From positions 1 through 64,000 of the forward strand of contig CALMXZ010000002.1 of the NCBI GenBank assembly GCA_937873495.1: DNA of 64,000 nucleotides, written 5' to 3'. The notes beneath the pieces are model-generated. The model was not told the origin of the DNA, searched no databases, and was given only the letters and a program-made list of their open reading frames with translations. Made by a program: the position numbers and the translations under genes. Positions within the stretch are counted from its first letter, which is position 1; each line of letters starts with the position of its first letter. This document shows, piece after piece, positions 49,572 through 57,881 of this stretch. Source of the DNA: an uncultured Trueperaceae bacterium (GTDB lineage: Bacteria; Deinococcota; Deinococci; Deinococcales; Trueperaceae).

Positions 49572-50501
49572 ATGGCCCACCACGTGTTCAAGCCGACCGT
49601 CTACTACAACACCTTCGCCGAGCACCCCCTCGCGCTGCGCGTGGCGCCCGGCGACACGGTCGAGACGACCACCGTCGACGCCGCAGGCCGTGATGCCACC
49701 GATGAGCAGATCACGCCCAGGGGCAACCCGATGACGGGCCCCTTCGCGGTGGCCGGCGCGGAGCCGGGCGACGCCATCACGGTGCGCGTCACCAAGCTGG
49801 AGCCGAACCGCGGCACGGGCTGGGCAAGCATGCGTTTGGCACCCAACACGCTCGATCCCGAGTTCGTGGCCGAGTTCCGCGACGAGGCCGGCCCGGCGCG
49901 CGTGACGTGGCGCATCGACCGTGAGCGGCGCCGCGTCGTCCTTGACGAAGGAGTCGCCGGTCTTGCCGGCTACACTCTGCCGCTCGCGCCCATGCTCGGT
50001 TGCCTCGGCGTGGCGCCCGATCGCCATCAGTCGATCTCAACCGCTACCTCGGCCGAGCACGGCGGCAACATGGACTACCGCGGCATCGGTGCCGGAGTGA
50101 CGCTGCACTTCCCGGTGTTCGCCCCCGGCGGCCTCTTCTTCCTCGGCGACGGACACGCCGTGCAGGGCGCGGGGGAGATGGCGGGCACCGGCGTCGAGAC
50201 CTCCTTCGACGTCACCTTCGAGATCGGCCTGATCAAGCACGATGGCCGCGACCAGGTCAGGTGGCCGCGGGGCGAGGACGAGCACGACCTGTTCACCCTC
50301 GGCAACGCCCGCCCGCTCGACCAGGCGGCGCAGAACGCCACCACCGAGATGACGCGCTGGCTCATGAACGGTCACGGACTAAGCTTCGAGGCCGCCTCCG
50401 TGCTCATCGGGCAGGCTGCCGAGTACAAGATCGGCAACATGTTCGATCCGGCCTACACCGTCGTGTGCCTCGTGCCTAAGGCCGTTCTGCCGAGCAGGTA
50501 G
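49572..50501 (+). CDS. acetamidase/formamidase-family protein
   Basis: A 309-residue hydrolase of the FmdA/AmdA family, which releases ammonia from formamide, acetamide or similar amides. Family blocks are NPMTGPFAVAGAEPGDAITVRV, LPLAPMLGCLGVAP, AEHGGNMDYRGIGAGVTLHFPVF split, LFFLGDGHAVQGAGEMAGTGVE split, and AYTVVCLVPKAVLP at the end. A -10-like GATGAT lies 6 bases before the ATG. No amide transporter or regulator is adjacent. True substrate uncertain. Confidence 0.88.
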   Translation: MAHHVFKPTVYYNTFAEHPLALRVAPGDTVETTTVDAAGRDATDEQITPRGNPMTGPFAVAGAEPGDAITVRVTKLEPNRGTGWASMRLAPNTLDPEFVAEFRDEAGPARVTWRIDRERRRVVLDEGVAGLAGYTLPLAPMLGCLGVAPDRHQSISTATSAEHGGNMDYRGIGAGVTLHFPVFAPGGLFFLGDGHAVQGAGEMAGTGVETSFDVTFEIGLIKHDGRDQVRWPRGEDEHDLFTLGNARPLDQAAQNATTEMTRWLMNGHGLSFEAASVLIGQAAEYKIGNMFDPAYTVVCLVPKAVLPSR

Positions 50502-50626
50502 GGCGTGCGACGCTGCGCCATACATGCTCGCGCCCGTGGTGGGCGTCGCGTGCCCACGCTCGGCGTAGGGCGTCGCTTGGCGCTCGCGTGCCTGAGCTCG
50601 GGCCGCTGTCGGTACATCATGGACGC

Positions 50627-51289
50627 ATGCCATTAGAGATCGACCATCTGCTGTTCGCCGGAGACGACCTAGAGGAGATCGTCGGGGAGGTCTTGGCCAA
50701 GTCGGGGGTGCGTGCGCGGCCCGGCGGGCGGCACGTCGGCCAGGGGACGCACAACGCCCTCATCGGCCTCGGGGCGGGCCGTTACCTGGAGCTCATGGCC
50801 CGCGACCCCCGCGGTGACGAGGGAGGGAGCGGGGCTTACCGCCGCTCCCTCGCGTACTTGCGGGAGCCCGCCCTGCACACGTGGTGCGCGCGCGTCGACG
50901 ACATGGGCGGGTTGCTCGACCGGGCGCGCTCCTCGGGCTTGAGCACTGAGCACATGGAGGGCGGCAGGACCACACCCGACGGCGCGCGGCTCACGTGGAC
51001 CGTGGTCGCCGTTACGGGGCACGGCTACGGCGGGCTGGTGCCGTTCTTCATCGATTGGCAGGGCTCCCCTCACCCCTCGCTGAGTCTGGGCCGCGAGCTG
51101 GCGCTGACAGGCCTCACCGTGGCGCACCCGGACGACGTGGGGCTGGCGGCGCTCCTCCACGCGCTCGGTGGCCCGGTCCCGGACGTCGCCGTCGAGCACT
51201 CTTCCGCCCCACGCATAAGCGCCGGCCTCACCGGACCCGCCGGGCCGTTCACCTTGAGCGGCGTCGGAGGCCAGATGCGCTTCGTTTGA
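50627..51289 (+). CDS. glyoxalase-like (VOC) domain protein
   Basis: A 220-residue protein with a vicinal-oxygen-chelate type N-terminal half: LEIDHLLFAGDDLEEIVGEVL, HVGQGTHNALIGLGAGRYLELMA and LHTWCARVDDMGGLLDRA. It fits the glyoxalase-like family of about 200 residues, where a second divergent half follows. His-Glu metal ligands of true glyoxalases are partly present (DHLL; YLEL). A ribosome site is not obvious, and CATCAT lies 6 bases before the ATG. Function unknown. Confidence 0.75.
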   Translation: MPLEIDHLLFAGDDLEEIVGEVLAKSGVRARPGGRHVGQGTHNALIGLGAGRYLELMARDPRGDEGGSGAYRRSLAYLREPALHTWCARVDDMGGLLDRARSSGLSTEHMEGGRTTPDGARLTWTVVAVTGHGYGGLVPFFIDWQGSPHPSLSLGRELALTGLTVAHPDDVGLAALLHALGGPVPDVAVEHSSAPRISAGLTGPAGPFTLSGVGGQMRFV

Positions 51290-51346
51290 ACGTTGCGGTC
51301 CGGACATGAGACACGTCCTCACGGACGCCCGGGCTATATTCCAGCC

Positions 51347-52084
51347 GTGAAGCATGTCGCCATCTGCGCTCTTGCGGCGCTTACCCTGCTGTCGGGCTGC
51401 ACGCCCGCCGTCACCGTAGAGGACGCCGGAGCGAGCCTCCAGTCCTTCACCCTGCAGCCCGTGCCGCGCGACCTACGGTACGTCATCGCGGTACCTAGTT
51501 TCACCGTTGGTGCCGGTAGCGTGAGGATCGGCTCGGTCGACCTGTCCAAGGAGGGTGGCGACGCGTTCTACCGGGAGCTCGGCTCCGGCGTGGCCGACAT
51601 CTTCATCGCCGAAGCCTACGAGAGCCAGCAGTTCCGTATCACAGAGCGCGCGGAGATCGACAAGGTCCTCTTCGAGCAGGATCTGGCGCAGTCGGGTCGG
51701 GTGAACCCGACGACCGCGGCCGCGGTCGGCCGCATCGAGGGCGCGGAACTGCTCGTCCTGGGGAGCGTCTCGGAGTTCGGCGTGCAGACGACGGGCGGGG
51801 GCGGGAAGGTGCTTGGGGTCTTCGGCGGCTCCGCCGAGACGGTCACGGCCCGCGTGGCAGTGGAGATCCGCTTCGTCGACACGAACACGGCCGAGATCAT
51901 GGCCATCGGCAGGGGAGTGGCCGAGGTCTCGCAAGGCAACGTCTCGATAGACATCGCGAACGTCATGACGAACCTCAGGGTCGGGCGCACGGGCACGACC
52001 ATCGTCGACTACGCGGTGCGCAACGCCATCCGCTCCGCCATCGAGAACGCGGCGCGCTCCCTACCTACGAAAGCCGAGAAGTAG
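51347..52084 (+). CDS. CsgG-family lipoprotein
   Basis: A 245-residue lipoprotein with signal peptide 1-17 and lipobox LLSGC. The body matches the CsgG/HfaB fold: RYVIAVPSF, GSGVADIFIAEAYESQQFRITERAEIDKVL split, GAELLVLGSVSEFG, and AVEIRFVDTNTAEIMA with GRGVAEV. CsgG forms an outer-membrane secretion pore for curli. Isolated family members like this one often serve other envelope roles, and no curli genes are near. GTG lies 6 bases after the -10 box TATATT (51335-51340), a clear leaderless arrangement. Confidence 0.83.
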   Translation: MKHVAICALAALTLLSGCTPAVTVEDAGASLQSFTLQPVPRDLRYVIAVPSFTVGAGSVRIGSVDLSKEGGDAFYRELGSGVADIFIAEAYESQQFRITERAEIDKVLFEQDLAQSGRVNPTTAAAVGRIEGAELLVLGSVSEFGVQTTGGGGKVLGVFGGSAETVTARVAVEIRFVDTNTAEIMAIGRGVAEVSQGNVSIDIANVMTNLRVGRTGTTIVDYAVRNAIRSAIENAARSLPTKAEK

Positions 52085-52087
52085 CCA

Positions 52088-53788
52088 CTAAGCTACGGAC
52101 CGCAGCTCCTCGCGGCGCCTGATGTACGCCTGGGCGTCCCACTCCACCTTCTCGCGCTTCACGGTCGGGTCCGGGATCGGCACGGCCGCGAGCAGCGCCT
52201 TGGTGTAGTCGTCCTGGGGGTTCCGGTAGATGCTGTGGGCGCTGCTGACCTCGACGATGTCGCCCTTGTACATGACGGCCACGCGGTCCGAGATGTCTTC
52301 GACGACCGCCAGGTCGTGCGAGATGAAGAGCATGGTCAGGCCCAGTCGCGAGCGGAGGTCCTTCAGCAGGTCGAGCACGTCGCGGCGGATGGAGACGTCC
52401 AGCGCCGAGACGCACTCGTCGGCGACGATGAAATCCGGCTCGACCGCCAGGGCCCGGGCTATACCGACCCTCTGGCGTTGTCCACCCGAGAACTCGTGCG
52501 GATAGCGGCTCATGAGCGCGGGATCGAGTTGCACGAGCTCGAGCAGTTCTGCCACGCGACGCTCGCGTTCCTTCCGGCCCGTGACCAGTTTGTGGATGTG
52601 CAGCGGCTCGCCGATGATGTCGCCGATCGGCATGCGCGGGTTCAGGCTGGCGTACGGGTCCTGGAAGATGATCTGCATGCGCCGACGGTAGGCGCGCATG
52701 TCGCTGGTGGAGAGCTTCGTAACGTCGACGCCGTCGAACACGACCGCGCCCGAGGTCGGCTCGACGAGCCGGAGGATGGCGCGGCCGGCCGTGGTCTTGC
52801 CCGAACCCGATTCGCCGACGAGCCCGAGGACCTCTCCTTGGTACAGCTGCATGTCGAAGTCGTTGACCGCCTTGACATGGCCGACGGTCCTGCTGAACAC
52901 GCCGCCCTTGATGGGGAACCACTTGCGCATCTTGCGCACGTCGAGCAACACCTTCGGCTTCGCCTTGACGGCCGGTGCCGGCTTCAGCGCGTCGATGCGT
53001 GGGACGGCGCCGAGTAGACGCTGCGTGTAGGCGTGCTGCGGCTTCGTGAAGACGTCGAGGGCCGCGCCCTGCTCGACGATCACGCCCTTCTCCATCACGA
53101 CGACGCGGTCGGCGATCTCGGCGACGACGCCGAGGTCGTGCGTGATGAACAGCACGCTGGCGCCGATCTCGCGCTGGAGCTTCTTGATGAGATCGAGGAT
53201 CTGCGCCTGGATGATGACGTCGAGGGCGGTGGTCGGCTCGTCGGCGATCAGGAGGCTGGGGTTGCACGACAGGGCCATGGCGATCATGACGCGCTGCCGC
53301 TGCCCGCCCGACATCTGGTGCGGGTAGTAGCGCACGCGCTTGGCCGGTTCAGGCACCTCGACGAGGTCGAGCATCTCGGTGGCCTGCTTGATGGCCTGGG
53401 AGTAGCTCTTGCCCTGGTGCAGGACGATCGCCTCGGCGATCTGGTCGCCGACCGTGTAGACGGGGTTGAGGCTCGTCATCGGTTCTTGGAAGATCATCGA
53501 GATGTCGTTGCCGCGGATCTTGCGCATCTCGCGCTCGCTGAACTTCATGATGTCGCGACCGTCGAACTTGATCTCGCCGCCGGCGAAGCGCGCCGGCGGG
53601 GTCGGCAGCAGCCGCATGACCGCCAGCGAGGTAACGGACTTGCCGGAGCCCGATTCACCAACGACGGCCAGGGTCTCACCCTTGTCGATGTGGAAAGAGA
53701 TGTCGTCGACGGCCTTGACGATGCCGTTGTCCGTGTCGAAGTAGACCTTGAGGTTGTTGACTTCCAGCAAGCGGTTCGCGCTTGACAT
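52088..53788 (-). CDS. peptide ABC transporter, two fused ATPase domains (DppD-DppF type)
   Basis: A 566-residue protein with two complete ABC ATPases joined head to tail, matching OppD/DppD (about 7-265) and OppF/DppF (about 290-540). Each has Walker [10 protein letters not shown], the signature SGGQRQRV and Walker B ([24 protein letters not shown], where a usual Pro-Thr-Ser reads Cys-Val-Ser). Each has the D/H loops too. The Opp/Dpp C-terminal extensions are present ([26 protein letters not shown]). ATG at 53788 has AAGGAG 10 bases upstream. No permease or binding protein is adjacent, so it works with subunits encoded elsewhere. Confidence 0.9.
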   Translation of the reverse strand: MSSANRLLEVNNLKVYFDTDNGIVKAVDDISFHIDKGETLAVVGESGSGKSVTSLAVMRLLPTPPARFAGGEIKFDGRDIMKFSEREMRKIRGNDISMIFQEPMTSLNPVYTVGDQIAEAIVLHQGKSYSQAIKQATEMLDLVEVPEPAKRVRYYPHQMSGGQRQRVMIAMALSCNPSLLIADEPTTALDVIIQAQILDLIKKLQREIGASVLFITHDLGVVAEIADRVVVMEKGVIVEQGAALDVFTKPQHAYTQRLLGAVPRIDALKPAPAVKAKPKVLLDVRKMRKWFPIKGGVFSRTVGHVKAVNDFDMQLYQGEVLGLVGESGSGKTTAGRAILRLVEPTSGAVVFDGVDVTKLSTSDMRAYRRRMQIIFQDPYASLNPRMPIGDIIGEPLHIHKLVTGRKERERRVAELLELVQLDPALMSRYPHEFSGGQRQRVGIARALAVEPDFIVADECVSALDVSIRRDVLDLLKDLRSRLGLTMLFISHDLAVVEDISDRVAVMYKGDIVEVSSAHSIYRNPQDDYTKALLAAVPIPDPTVKREKVEWDAQAYIRRREELRSVA

Positions 53789-53824
53789 CGGCTTCACGCT
53801 CCTTGGGCTCGCTCCGGCGAGCGA

Positions 53825-54241
53825 TCAGTTGAGTAGGTTCGAGGCGTCGAGGGTCTTGGTAGCCGCTTCGTGCGCGCCCGGCAGGGCGAAACAGTTGTCG
53901 ACGGCTGTTCGCAGCATGTCTTCAAGCGCGGCCCTGACGACCGCGTTGACGCGGATCCCGCCCGTGCCGGCCCACAGTTGGATGCCGCCGGCCGGGTCGA
54001 GGCGCATCTCGAACTGCGCGGCGGCGCTGGGCTCCTGCCGCAGCGGGCTGGCGAGCAGCTGCTGCAGGTCGCGCAGTCTAAGGCTCAAGGAAGCGTTGTC
54101 CCAGACGAGGTGCAGGTAGCCGCACGTGCAGCGGGCCACGAACCTGTCCTTGCCTAGGCTGGCGACGATGGTAACGGGACCGCAGGCCGAGCTCGACGCT
54201 ACGTCGGTCTGCAGCCCGGTGTTCGACTCTGGATCGAGCAT
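53825..54241 (-). CDS. hypothetical protein with a CxC motif
   Basis: A 138-residue cytoplasmic protein of unknown family. The middle has FVARCTCGYLHLVWDNASLSLRLRDLQQLL, a strand-turn-helix with a Cys-Thr-Cys-Gly turn. The second half continues with QFEMRLDPAGGIQLWAGTGGIRVNA and an amphipathic helix VVRAALEDMLRTAVDNCF. ATG at 54241 is chosen for AAGGTGG 5 bases upstream. A GTG at 54295 would extend it by 18 residues into a large inverted repeat. The repeat just upstream may control it. Confidence 0.55.
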   Translation of the reverse strand: MLDPESNTGLQTDVASSSACGPVTIVASLGKDRFVARCTCGYLHLVWDNASLSLRLRDLQQLLASPLRQEPSAAAQFEMRLDPAGGIQLWAGTGGIRVNAVVRAALEDMLRTAVDNCFALPGAHEAATKTLDASNLLN

Positions 54242-54275
54242 CTCATCCACCTTCACTCTGGCTTGTCCCACCCCG

Positions 54276-54332
54276 GACAATCCATAGTAAAGCACTATGA
54301 ATAGAATTCATAGTCAGCAGCTATGGATTGTC
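54276..54332. repeat. 57-bp nested inverted repeat in an A+T-rich patch
   Basis: Two perfect inverted repeats share one centre at 54304. The outer arms are GACAATCCATAG (54276-54287) and CTATGGATTGTC (54321-54332), and the inner arms are ACTATGAAT (54294-54302) and ATTCATAGT (54306-54314) around AGA. Six unpaired bases separate the arms on each side. The patch is strikingly A+T-rich for this chromosome. It stands between a GNAT gene and the hypothetical gene, both leftward, so it could be an operator, a terminator or the remnant of a small mobile element. Confidence 0.75.
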
Positions 54333-54453
54333 GGAGACGGCGCGAGCGAGATGGGTCGCCGCGGTGCCGCTACGCCGGTGGGCGGCGGCCTGGCCCGTGA
54401 TGGCGGTCTCGAGAGCTAATCGTCACCCACGGGACGCGGGGTCCGCGAGCCGG

Positions 54454-55011
54454 TCAGAGCTCCCGCCGCATGACCCAGCGCGGGCGCCCGCCGCTCACCC
54501 CGGTCGTCTGGACCGCCCGGGCAAAGCCGTGCGCCTCGAACAGGCTGGTGGTGCCGACGTAGCCCGAGACGAGGTCGATGCGGCCTTCGCCCGCGTCGGC
54601 CGGGTAGCCTTCGACGACCTCGGCGCCGCGCTCCCGCGCGTGTTCGACGGCCCCCTCGAGCAGGTAGTGCATCAGCCCTTGCCTGCGGTACCCGGCGCGC
54701 ACGACGAAGCAGACGACGGACCAGGCATCGCGGTCGTCGACGAACGGTATGGTCCGCGAGTTCATCAGCCGGCGGTAGGTCGAGCGCGGCGCGACGGAAC
54801 ACCAGCCTGCGGCCTCGCCGTCCACGTAGGCGAGCACACCAGGACCAGGTTCGGTGGCGCACTCCGCGCGCATGTACGCGATGCGTCCGTCGGCGTCGAG
54901 GCTGGAGTTGCGGTAGGCCATGCACCAACAGCCCTGCTTGCCCGTCTTGGGCCCCACCACGGTGGCGAAGTCGTCGAACCGCTCGGTGGCCGGGAGGATC
55001 GCTACGCGCAT
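54454..55011 (-). CDS. GNAT-family N-acetyltransferase
   Basis: A 185-residue acetyltransferase. The acetyl-CoA site is VVRAGYRRQGLMHYLLEGAVEHARERG, after the strand WSVVCFVV. Near the N-terminus it has KQGCWCMAYRNSS, and it closes with SLFEAHGFARA, both shared with the GNAT gene at 34.5 kb, so the two are probably distant paralogues. A -10 box TACACT lies 6 bases before the ATG (55023-55018), giving a leaderless arrangement. Substrate unknown. Confidence 0.82.
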   Translation of the reverse strand: MRVAILPATERFDDFATVVGPKTGKQGCWCMAYRNSSLDADGRIAYMRAECATEPGPGVLAYVDGEAAGWCSVAPRSTYRRLMNSRTIPFVDDRDAWSVVCFVVRAGYRRQGLMHYLLEGAVEHARERGAEVVEGYPADAGEGRIDLVSGYVGTTSLFEAHGFARAVQTTGVSGGRPRWVMRREL

Positions 55012-55033
55012 GCGCTGAGTGTAAGCCCCACTG

Positions 55034-55480
55034 CTACGAGGGCTTCGCGAAGGCGAGGACGTGGCCGTCCGGGTCGAGTGAGTACCCGACGTCGTCGCCC
55101 CAGCCGCGAGGTGTCACCGGGCTCAGTTCGGCGGCTCCGGCCTCGACGGCGCGCCGGTGGTACTCGACGGGGTTTTGTACGACCAGGTAGACCTCGCTCC
55201 TAGGGATGCCGTTCGCGCGGCCAGGGTCTGGAAGGGCCTCGCCGAGGAGTCGGCGGATCCCTGCCTCGGGCATCAGCCCGAGTCGGGCTTGCGCGCCGAC
55301 TTCGAACTCGGTCATGCCCGGCACGTCCAAGCTGGGCGGTCGCCCGAGGACGGCGCGGTAGAACGCGGCGCTGGCCGCTTGGTCCTTCACGTACAGGATG
55401 AGGAGCACGGACCTGGCGGGAGGCGTCTCCGAGGCGGGCTCGTGGCCGACAGGCACAGGGGCCGCGGGGGAGTCTCCCAC
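55034..55480 (-). CDS. VOC-family (glyoxalase/bleomycin-resistance-like) protein
   Basis: A 148-residue protein with one VOC domain: VLLILYVKDQAASAAFYRAVLG at the start, GIPRSEVYLVVQNPVEYHRRAV in the middle and the typical end WGDDVGYSLDPDGHVLAFAKP. An N-terminal stretch of about 20 residues is Pro/Ala-rich. GTG at 55480 is a best guess; GTG just before LLILYV is also possible. It lies 7 bases after the SRPBCC gene, in the same direction. Its substrate is unknown. Confidence 0.78.
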   Translation of the reverse strand: MGDSPAAPVPVGHEPASETPPARSVLLILYVKDQAASAAFYRAVLGRPPSLDVPGMTEFEVGAQARLGLMPEAGIRRLLGEALPDPGRANGIPRSEVYLVVQNPVEYHRRAVEAGAAELSPVTPRGWGDDVGYSLDPDGHVLAFAKPS

Positions 55481-55487
55481 CTCGTGC

Positions 55488-55892
55488 CTAGCGGCCTTCC
55501 ACGTGGCGTGCGAAGCTGTCGAGGATCGCCTGCCAGCCACCCCGCTGCAGCTCGACGGGGTTCTGATCCTCGGCATCGAAAGTGACGCGCACCCTGACGC
55601 CGCCCGGCACCTCGTCGAACTCCACCCTCGCCTCGCGGTCGCCGAAGGTGTACTCGATCAGTTCACCCTCCACGACCCGCGTGTAGGTGCCGGCGAAGTC
55701 GAAACCGGCGCTGCCGTCCTTGGCCTCCATGCGCGACGAGAAGCTACCGCCCGGGCGCAGGTCCACGGTGGAGGCGGTCGTGTGCCAGTCGTCGGAGGCG
55801 GTGTTCCAGCGTTCGATGTCGTCAGGGTTGGAGTAGGCGTGCCACACCTTGGCCAGTGGCGCGTCTATCACGGTCTCTACGACTATCTTCAC
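55488..55892 (-). CDS. SRPBCC (AHSA1/START-like) domain protein
   Basis: A 134-residue helix-grip protein of the activator-of-Hsp90 ATPase-like family, which binds hydrophobic ligands. It opens with VETVIDAPLAKVWHAYSNPDDIERWN and ends with GGWQAILDSFARHVEG, both standard for the family. The start is GTG at 55892, set by a full AAGGAGGT 7-8 bases upstream. The ATG 18 bases earlier lies in front of that site and is probably not used. It forms a pair with the following VOC gene. Confidence 0.85.
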   Translation of the reverse strand: MKIVVETVIDAPLAKVWHAYSNPDDIERWNTASDDWHTTASTVDLRPGGSFSSRMEAKDGSAGFDFAGTYTRVVEGELIEYTFGDREARVEFDEVPGGVRVRVTFDAEDQNPVELQRGGWQAILDSFARHVEGR

Positions 55893-55937
55893 GGTCAAGA
55901 CCTCCTTCATGGTGCGTGTTTGGAGCGCTGGCGCCCC

Positions 55938-56495
55938 TTAGCTCGCGGCGGCGGCCAGGATCTTCTTCAAGGTATGGAAGAACCGGGTCGTGTTGCGGGT
56001 CGGGAGGACATCGGCCGAGAACTTGCCGGTCACCCGGCCGTCGATGAGGCGCCAGATCACGTAGGCCTCGAACTCGTTGACCGCCACGATGTCCATGTCG
56101 TTCCTTGGAGTACTGACCGGTAGCTGCAACTCCCGGTCAAGCGGTTCGGACGTGAACATCACGCAGAAGCGCAGGTCATCGGTCTTGACGATTTCGGCGA
56201 ACGGGTCCCGGTCCAGCACGGCATTGAGCTCCTCCGGCGTGCGCAGGAACGTCGGTACTGCGTACCCGAGCGCGTCGTGAAGGGCCCTCTCGATCGTCTC
56301 GGTGAGCGAGGCCCTGTCGGTAGCTGACGTGTCGAAGAACACGTTCCCGCTGTTGATGTACGAGCGCACGTTGTCCAGGCCGAGGTCGGTGAAGACCTGG
56401 CGCAGCCGGTCCATCTTGACCACGTGCCCGCCGACGTTGATCCCGCGCAAGAGCGCGACGTACCGGACCGGTGCGCTGGGACTGGTCGCTCTCAT
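55938..56495 (-). CDS. DUF1697 family protein
   Basis: A 185-residue protein of the DUF1697 family: RYVALLRGINVGGHVVKMDRLRQVF split, LGLDNVRSYINSGNVFF, and TTRFFHTLKKILAAA at the end are the family marks. It has a ferredoxin-like tandem fold in known members, and its biochemical role is unsettled. The start may be this ATG or one three codons upstream. A CACGAT hexamer lies 7 bases before this ATG. It sits in a run of small single-domain genes. Confidence 0.85.
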   Translation of the reverse strand: MRATSPSAPVRYVALLRGINVGGHVVKMDRLRQVFTDLGLDNVRSYINSGNVFFDTSATDRASLTETIERALHDALGYAVPTFLRTPEELNAVLDRDPFAEIVKTDDLRFCVMFTSEPLDRELQLPVSTPRNDMDIVAVNEFEAYVIWRLIDGRVTGKFSADVLPTRNTTRFFHTLKKILAAAAS

Positions 56496-56540
56496 GGGAC
56501 CCATCGTGCCGCGGGTCGTCGCGCTGGGCTGCCACGGGCG

Positions 56541-57017
56541 TCACGTTCCACGCGCTGCGCCGCGCTCGTAGCGCGCCTCCACCGCGGGAGCCTCCTCGCC
56601 CTCGGGCGTGGCCACGTACATGCGTACCAGCAACTCGTCGGCCGATGGGCAGGAGAGAACGATGCGCCAACCCCAGTCCGGCCCATCCCCGATCGACCAC
56701 CGCGTGGTCGCCTCCACGCTGCCGTCGGTCGTCGGGCGACCCTCGAAGCGCATGAACTTGCCCATGGTGTGGAACGAGTCGACCCACACCATGGCCATGT
56801 GATCTGTCTCTGCCGCGGTCCGCGCCATGAGCACGCCGTCGTGCGGCTTGCCCTGATCGGACCAGGAGTAGGTCAACACCAGGAACCCGTTGGCCGCCGC
56901 GGCGGCCACGGTCACCTCAGCCGCCGACTCGCGGACCGGTTCTTCTGGTCCAAGCCAGAGCAGGTTCCGCCCCGACCACTTGCCGACCACCTTGCCGGCG
57001 TCGATCAGCGTGCTCAT
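56541..57017 (-). CDS. DUF1579 family protein
   Basis: A 158-residue beta-rich protein. VGKWSGRNLLWLGPEEP, ESAAEVTVAAAAANGFLVLTYSWSDQGKPHDGVL split, and VDSFHTMGKFMRFEG follow the DUF1579-like lipocalin-type pattern. The family has no assigned reaction. GGGAGG precedes the ATG. It is divergent from the MmcQ/YjbR-like gene, with 57 bases between starts. Confidence 0.7.
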   Translation of the reverse strand: MSTLIDAGKVVGKWSGRNLLWLGPEEPVRESAAEVTVAAAAANGFLVLTYSWSDQGKPHDGVLMARTAAETDHMAMVWVDSFHTMGKFMRFEGRPTTDGSVEATTRWSIGDGPDWGWRIVLSCPSADELLVRMYVATPEGEEAPAVEARYERGAARGT

Positions 57018-57074
57018 AACGCCTCCCTCGCAGCATGTTCGTACCATGGCCACTGTCGCCTATCGTAGGAGGGT

Positions 57075-57467
57075 ATGAAGGTCTTGAGCGCGCATTGGCT
57101 TGGCGCCGCCGACGCCGAGGGCTCGGTGAGGAGCATCTGCCTGGCGTTCCCCGAAGTCGAGGAGCGGCCGAGCCACGGCCACCCAGCCTGGTTCGTGCGG
57201 GGGAAGCGGCAGTTCGCCACCTTCCATACCGCTCACCACGATCTCCTACGCCCCCACCTGTGGTGCGCGGCGCCTCCTGGCGCGCAGCAAGCGGTGGTCG
57301 CCGCCCATCCGGATCGGTACTTCCGGCCGCCGTACGTCGGTCAACGCGGCTGGCTCGGGCTGTACCTGGATGGCGTCGTCGATGCTCGAGAGCTCGAAGG
57401 CGTGCTGACAGAGGCGTATCGGGAGGTGTGTCCGCCCGGCTTGCTCGCCCGGTTCGACCAGGGCTGA
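57075..57467 (+). CDS. MmcQ/YjbR-family protein
   Basis: A 130-residue protein of the MmcQ/YjbR (DUF419) family, which has a double-wing DNA-binding-like fold. Marks are RSICLAFPEVEERPSHGHPAWFVRGKRQFATF split, AAHPDRYFRPPYVGQRGWLGLYLDG split, and TEAYREVCPPGLLARFD. Molecular function is not established. A -10 box TATCGT lies 8 bases before the ATG, and AGGAGG lies unusually close (2 bases), so a leaderless start is likely. Confidence 0.85.
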   Translation: MKVLSAHWLGAADAEGSVRSICLAFPEVEERPSHGHPAWFVRGKRQFATFHTAHHDLLRPHLWCAAPPGAQQAVVAAHPDRYFRPPYVGQRGWLGLYLDGVVDARELEGVLTEAYREVCPPGLLARFDQG

Positions 57468-57547
57468 GGGTGGGCAGACCGACGAGGGAGCCGGGTCGGC
57501 GACCAGGGTCAGGTCGCGAGTCTACGTTGGCCTGACCGACCGAACAA

Positions 57548-57608
57548 GTCAAGCTCGCTTGACATCCAGCGCTGGTCAAGTATGCTTGACTTGTCAAGGA
57601 CGCTTGAC
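57548..57608 (+). promoter_or_regulatory. promoter with three copies of a 16-bp palindromic operator
   Basis: The palindrome GTCAAG-N4-CTTGAC occurs three times: 57548-57563, 57575-57590 and 57593-57608. Between and over them lies a promoter: -35 TTGACA (57559-57564), a 16-base spacer and -10 TATGCT (57581-57586). The first operator covers the -35 box, the second the -10 box, and the third the start of transcription. This is an ideal repression layout, and the XRE gene that follows is the likely source of the repressor. The leader to that gene is about 95 bases. Confidence 0.85.
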
Positions 57609-57686
57609 GGCAGATGGTCGCGACCGTCTCAGGCCGATGCAGCTCACCGTACGGAGGAAGGCACCTCGAGGAAGAGGACGTAAGTA

Positions 57687-57881
57687 ATGGAGAACGAGGT
57701 CAAGCACAGGCGTGAGGCGGCAGGGTTGTCCCAACGCGAGCTGGCCGAGCGCCTGGGGGTATCCAGGCAGACGGTCAACTCGATCGAGACGGGCAAGTAC
57801 GATCCGTCGCTGCCTCTCGCCATCGCGATCGCGCGCTTCTTCGAAGCGTCAGTAGAGGAGATGTTCCATGTCGATGAGTAA
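57687..57881 (+). CDS. XRE-family transcriptional regulator
   Basis: A 64-residue protein that is a single helix-turn-helix domain: KHRREAAGLSQRELAERLGVSRQTVNSIETGKYDPSLPLA, with the recognition helix SRQTVNSIE, then ARFFEASVEEMF. It belongs to the short HTH group that is often paired with a membrane protein, as here. It probably binds the three palindromes in its own promoter. GAGGAAGAGG precedes the ATG. It overlaps the membrane-protein gene by 14 bases. Confidence 0.92.
   Translation: MENEVKHRREAAGLSQRELAERLGVSRQTVNSIETGKYDPSLPLAIAIARFFEASVEEMFHVDE

Noticed and set aside
54328-55203. 291-codon plus-strand open frame opposite the GNAT gene
   Set aside because: No domain, strongly Arg/Gly-rich, and antisense to a clear acetyltransferase.
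55893-55910. Upstream ATG of the SRPBCC gene as start
   Set aside because: The strong AAGGAGGT lies after this ATG and is correctly spaced for the GTG at 55892.
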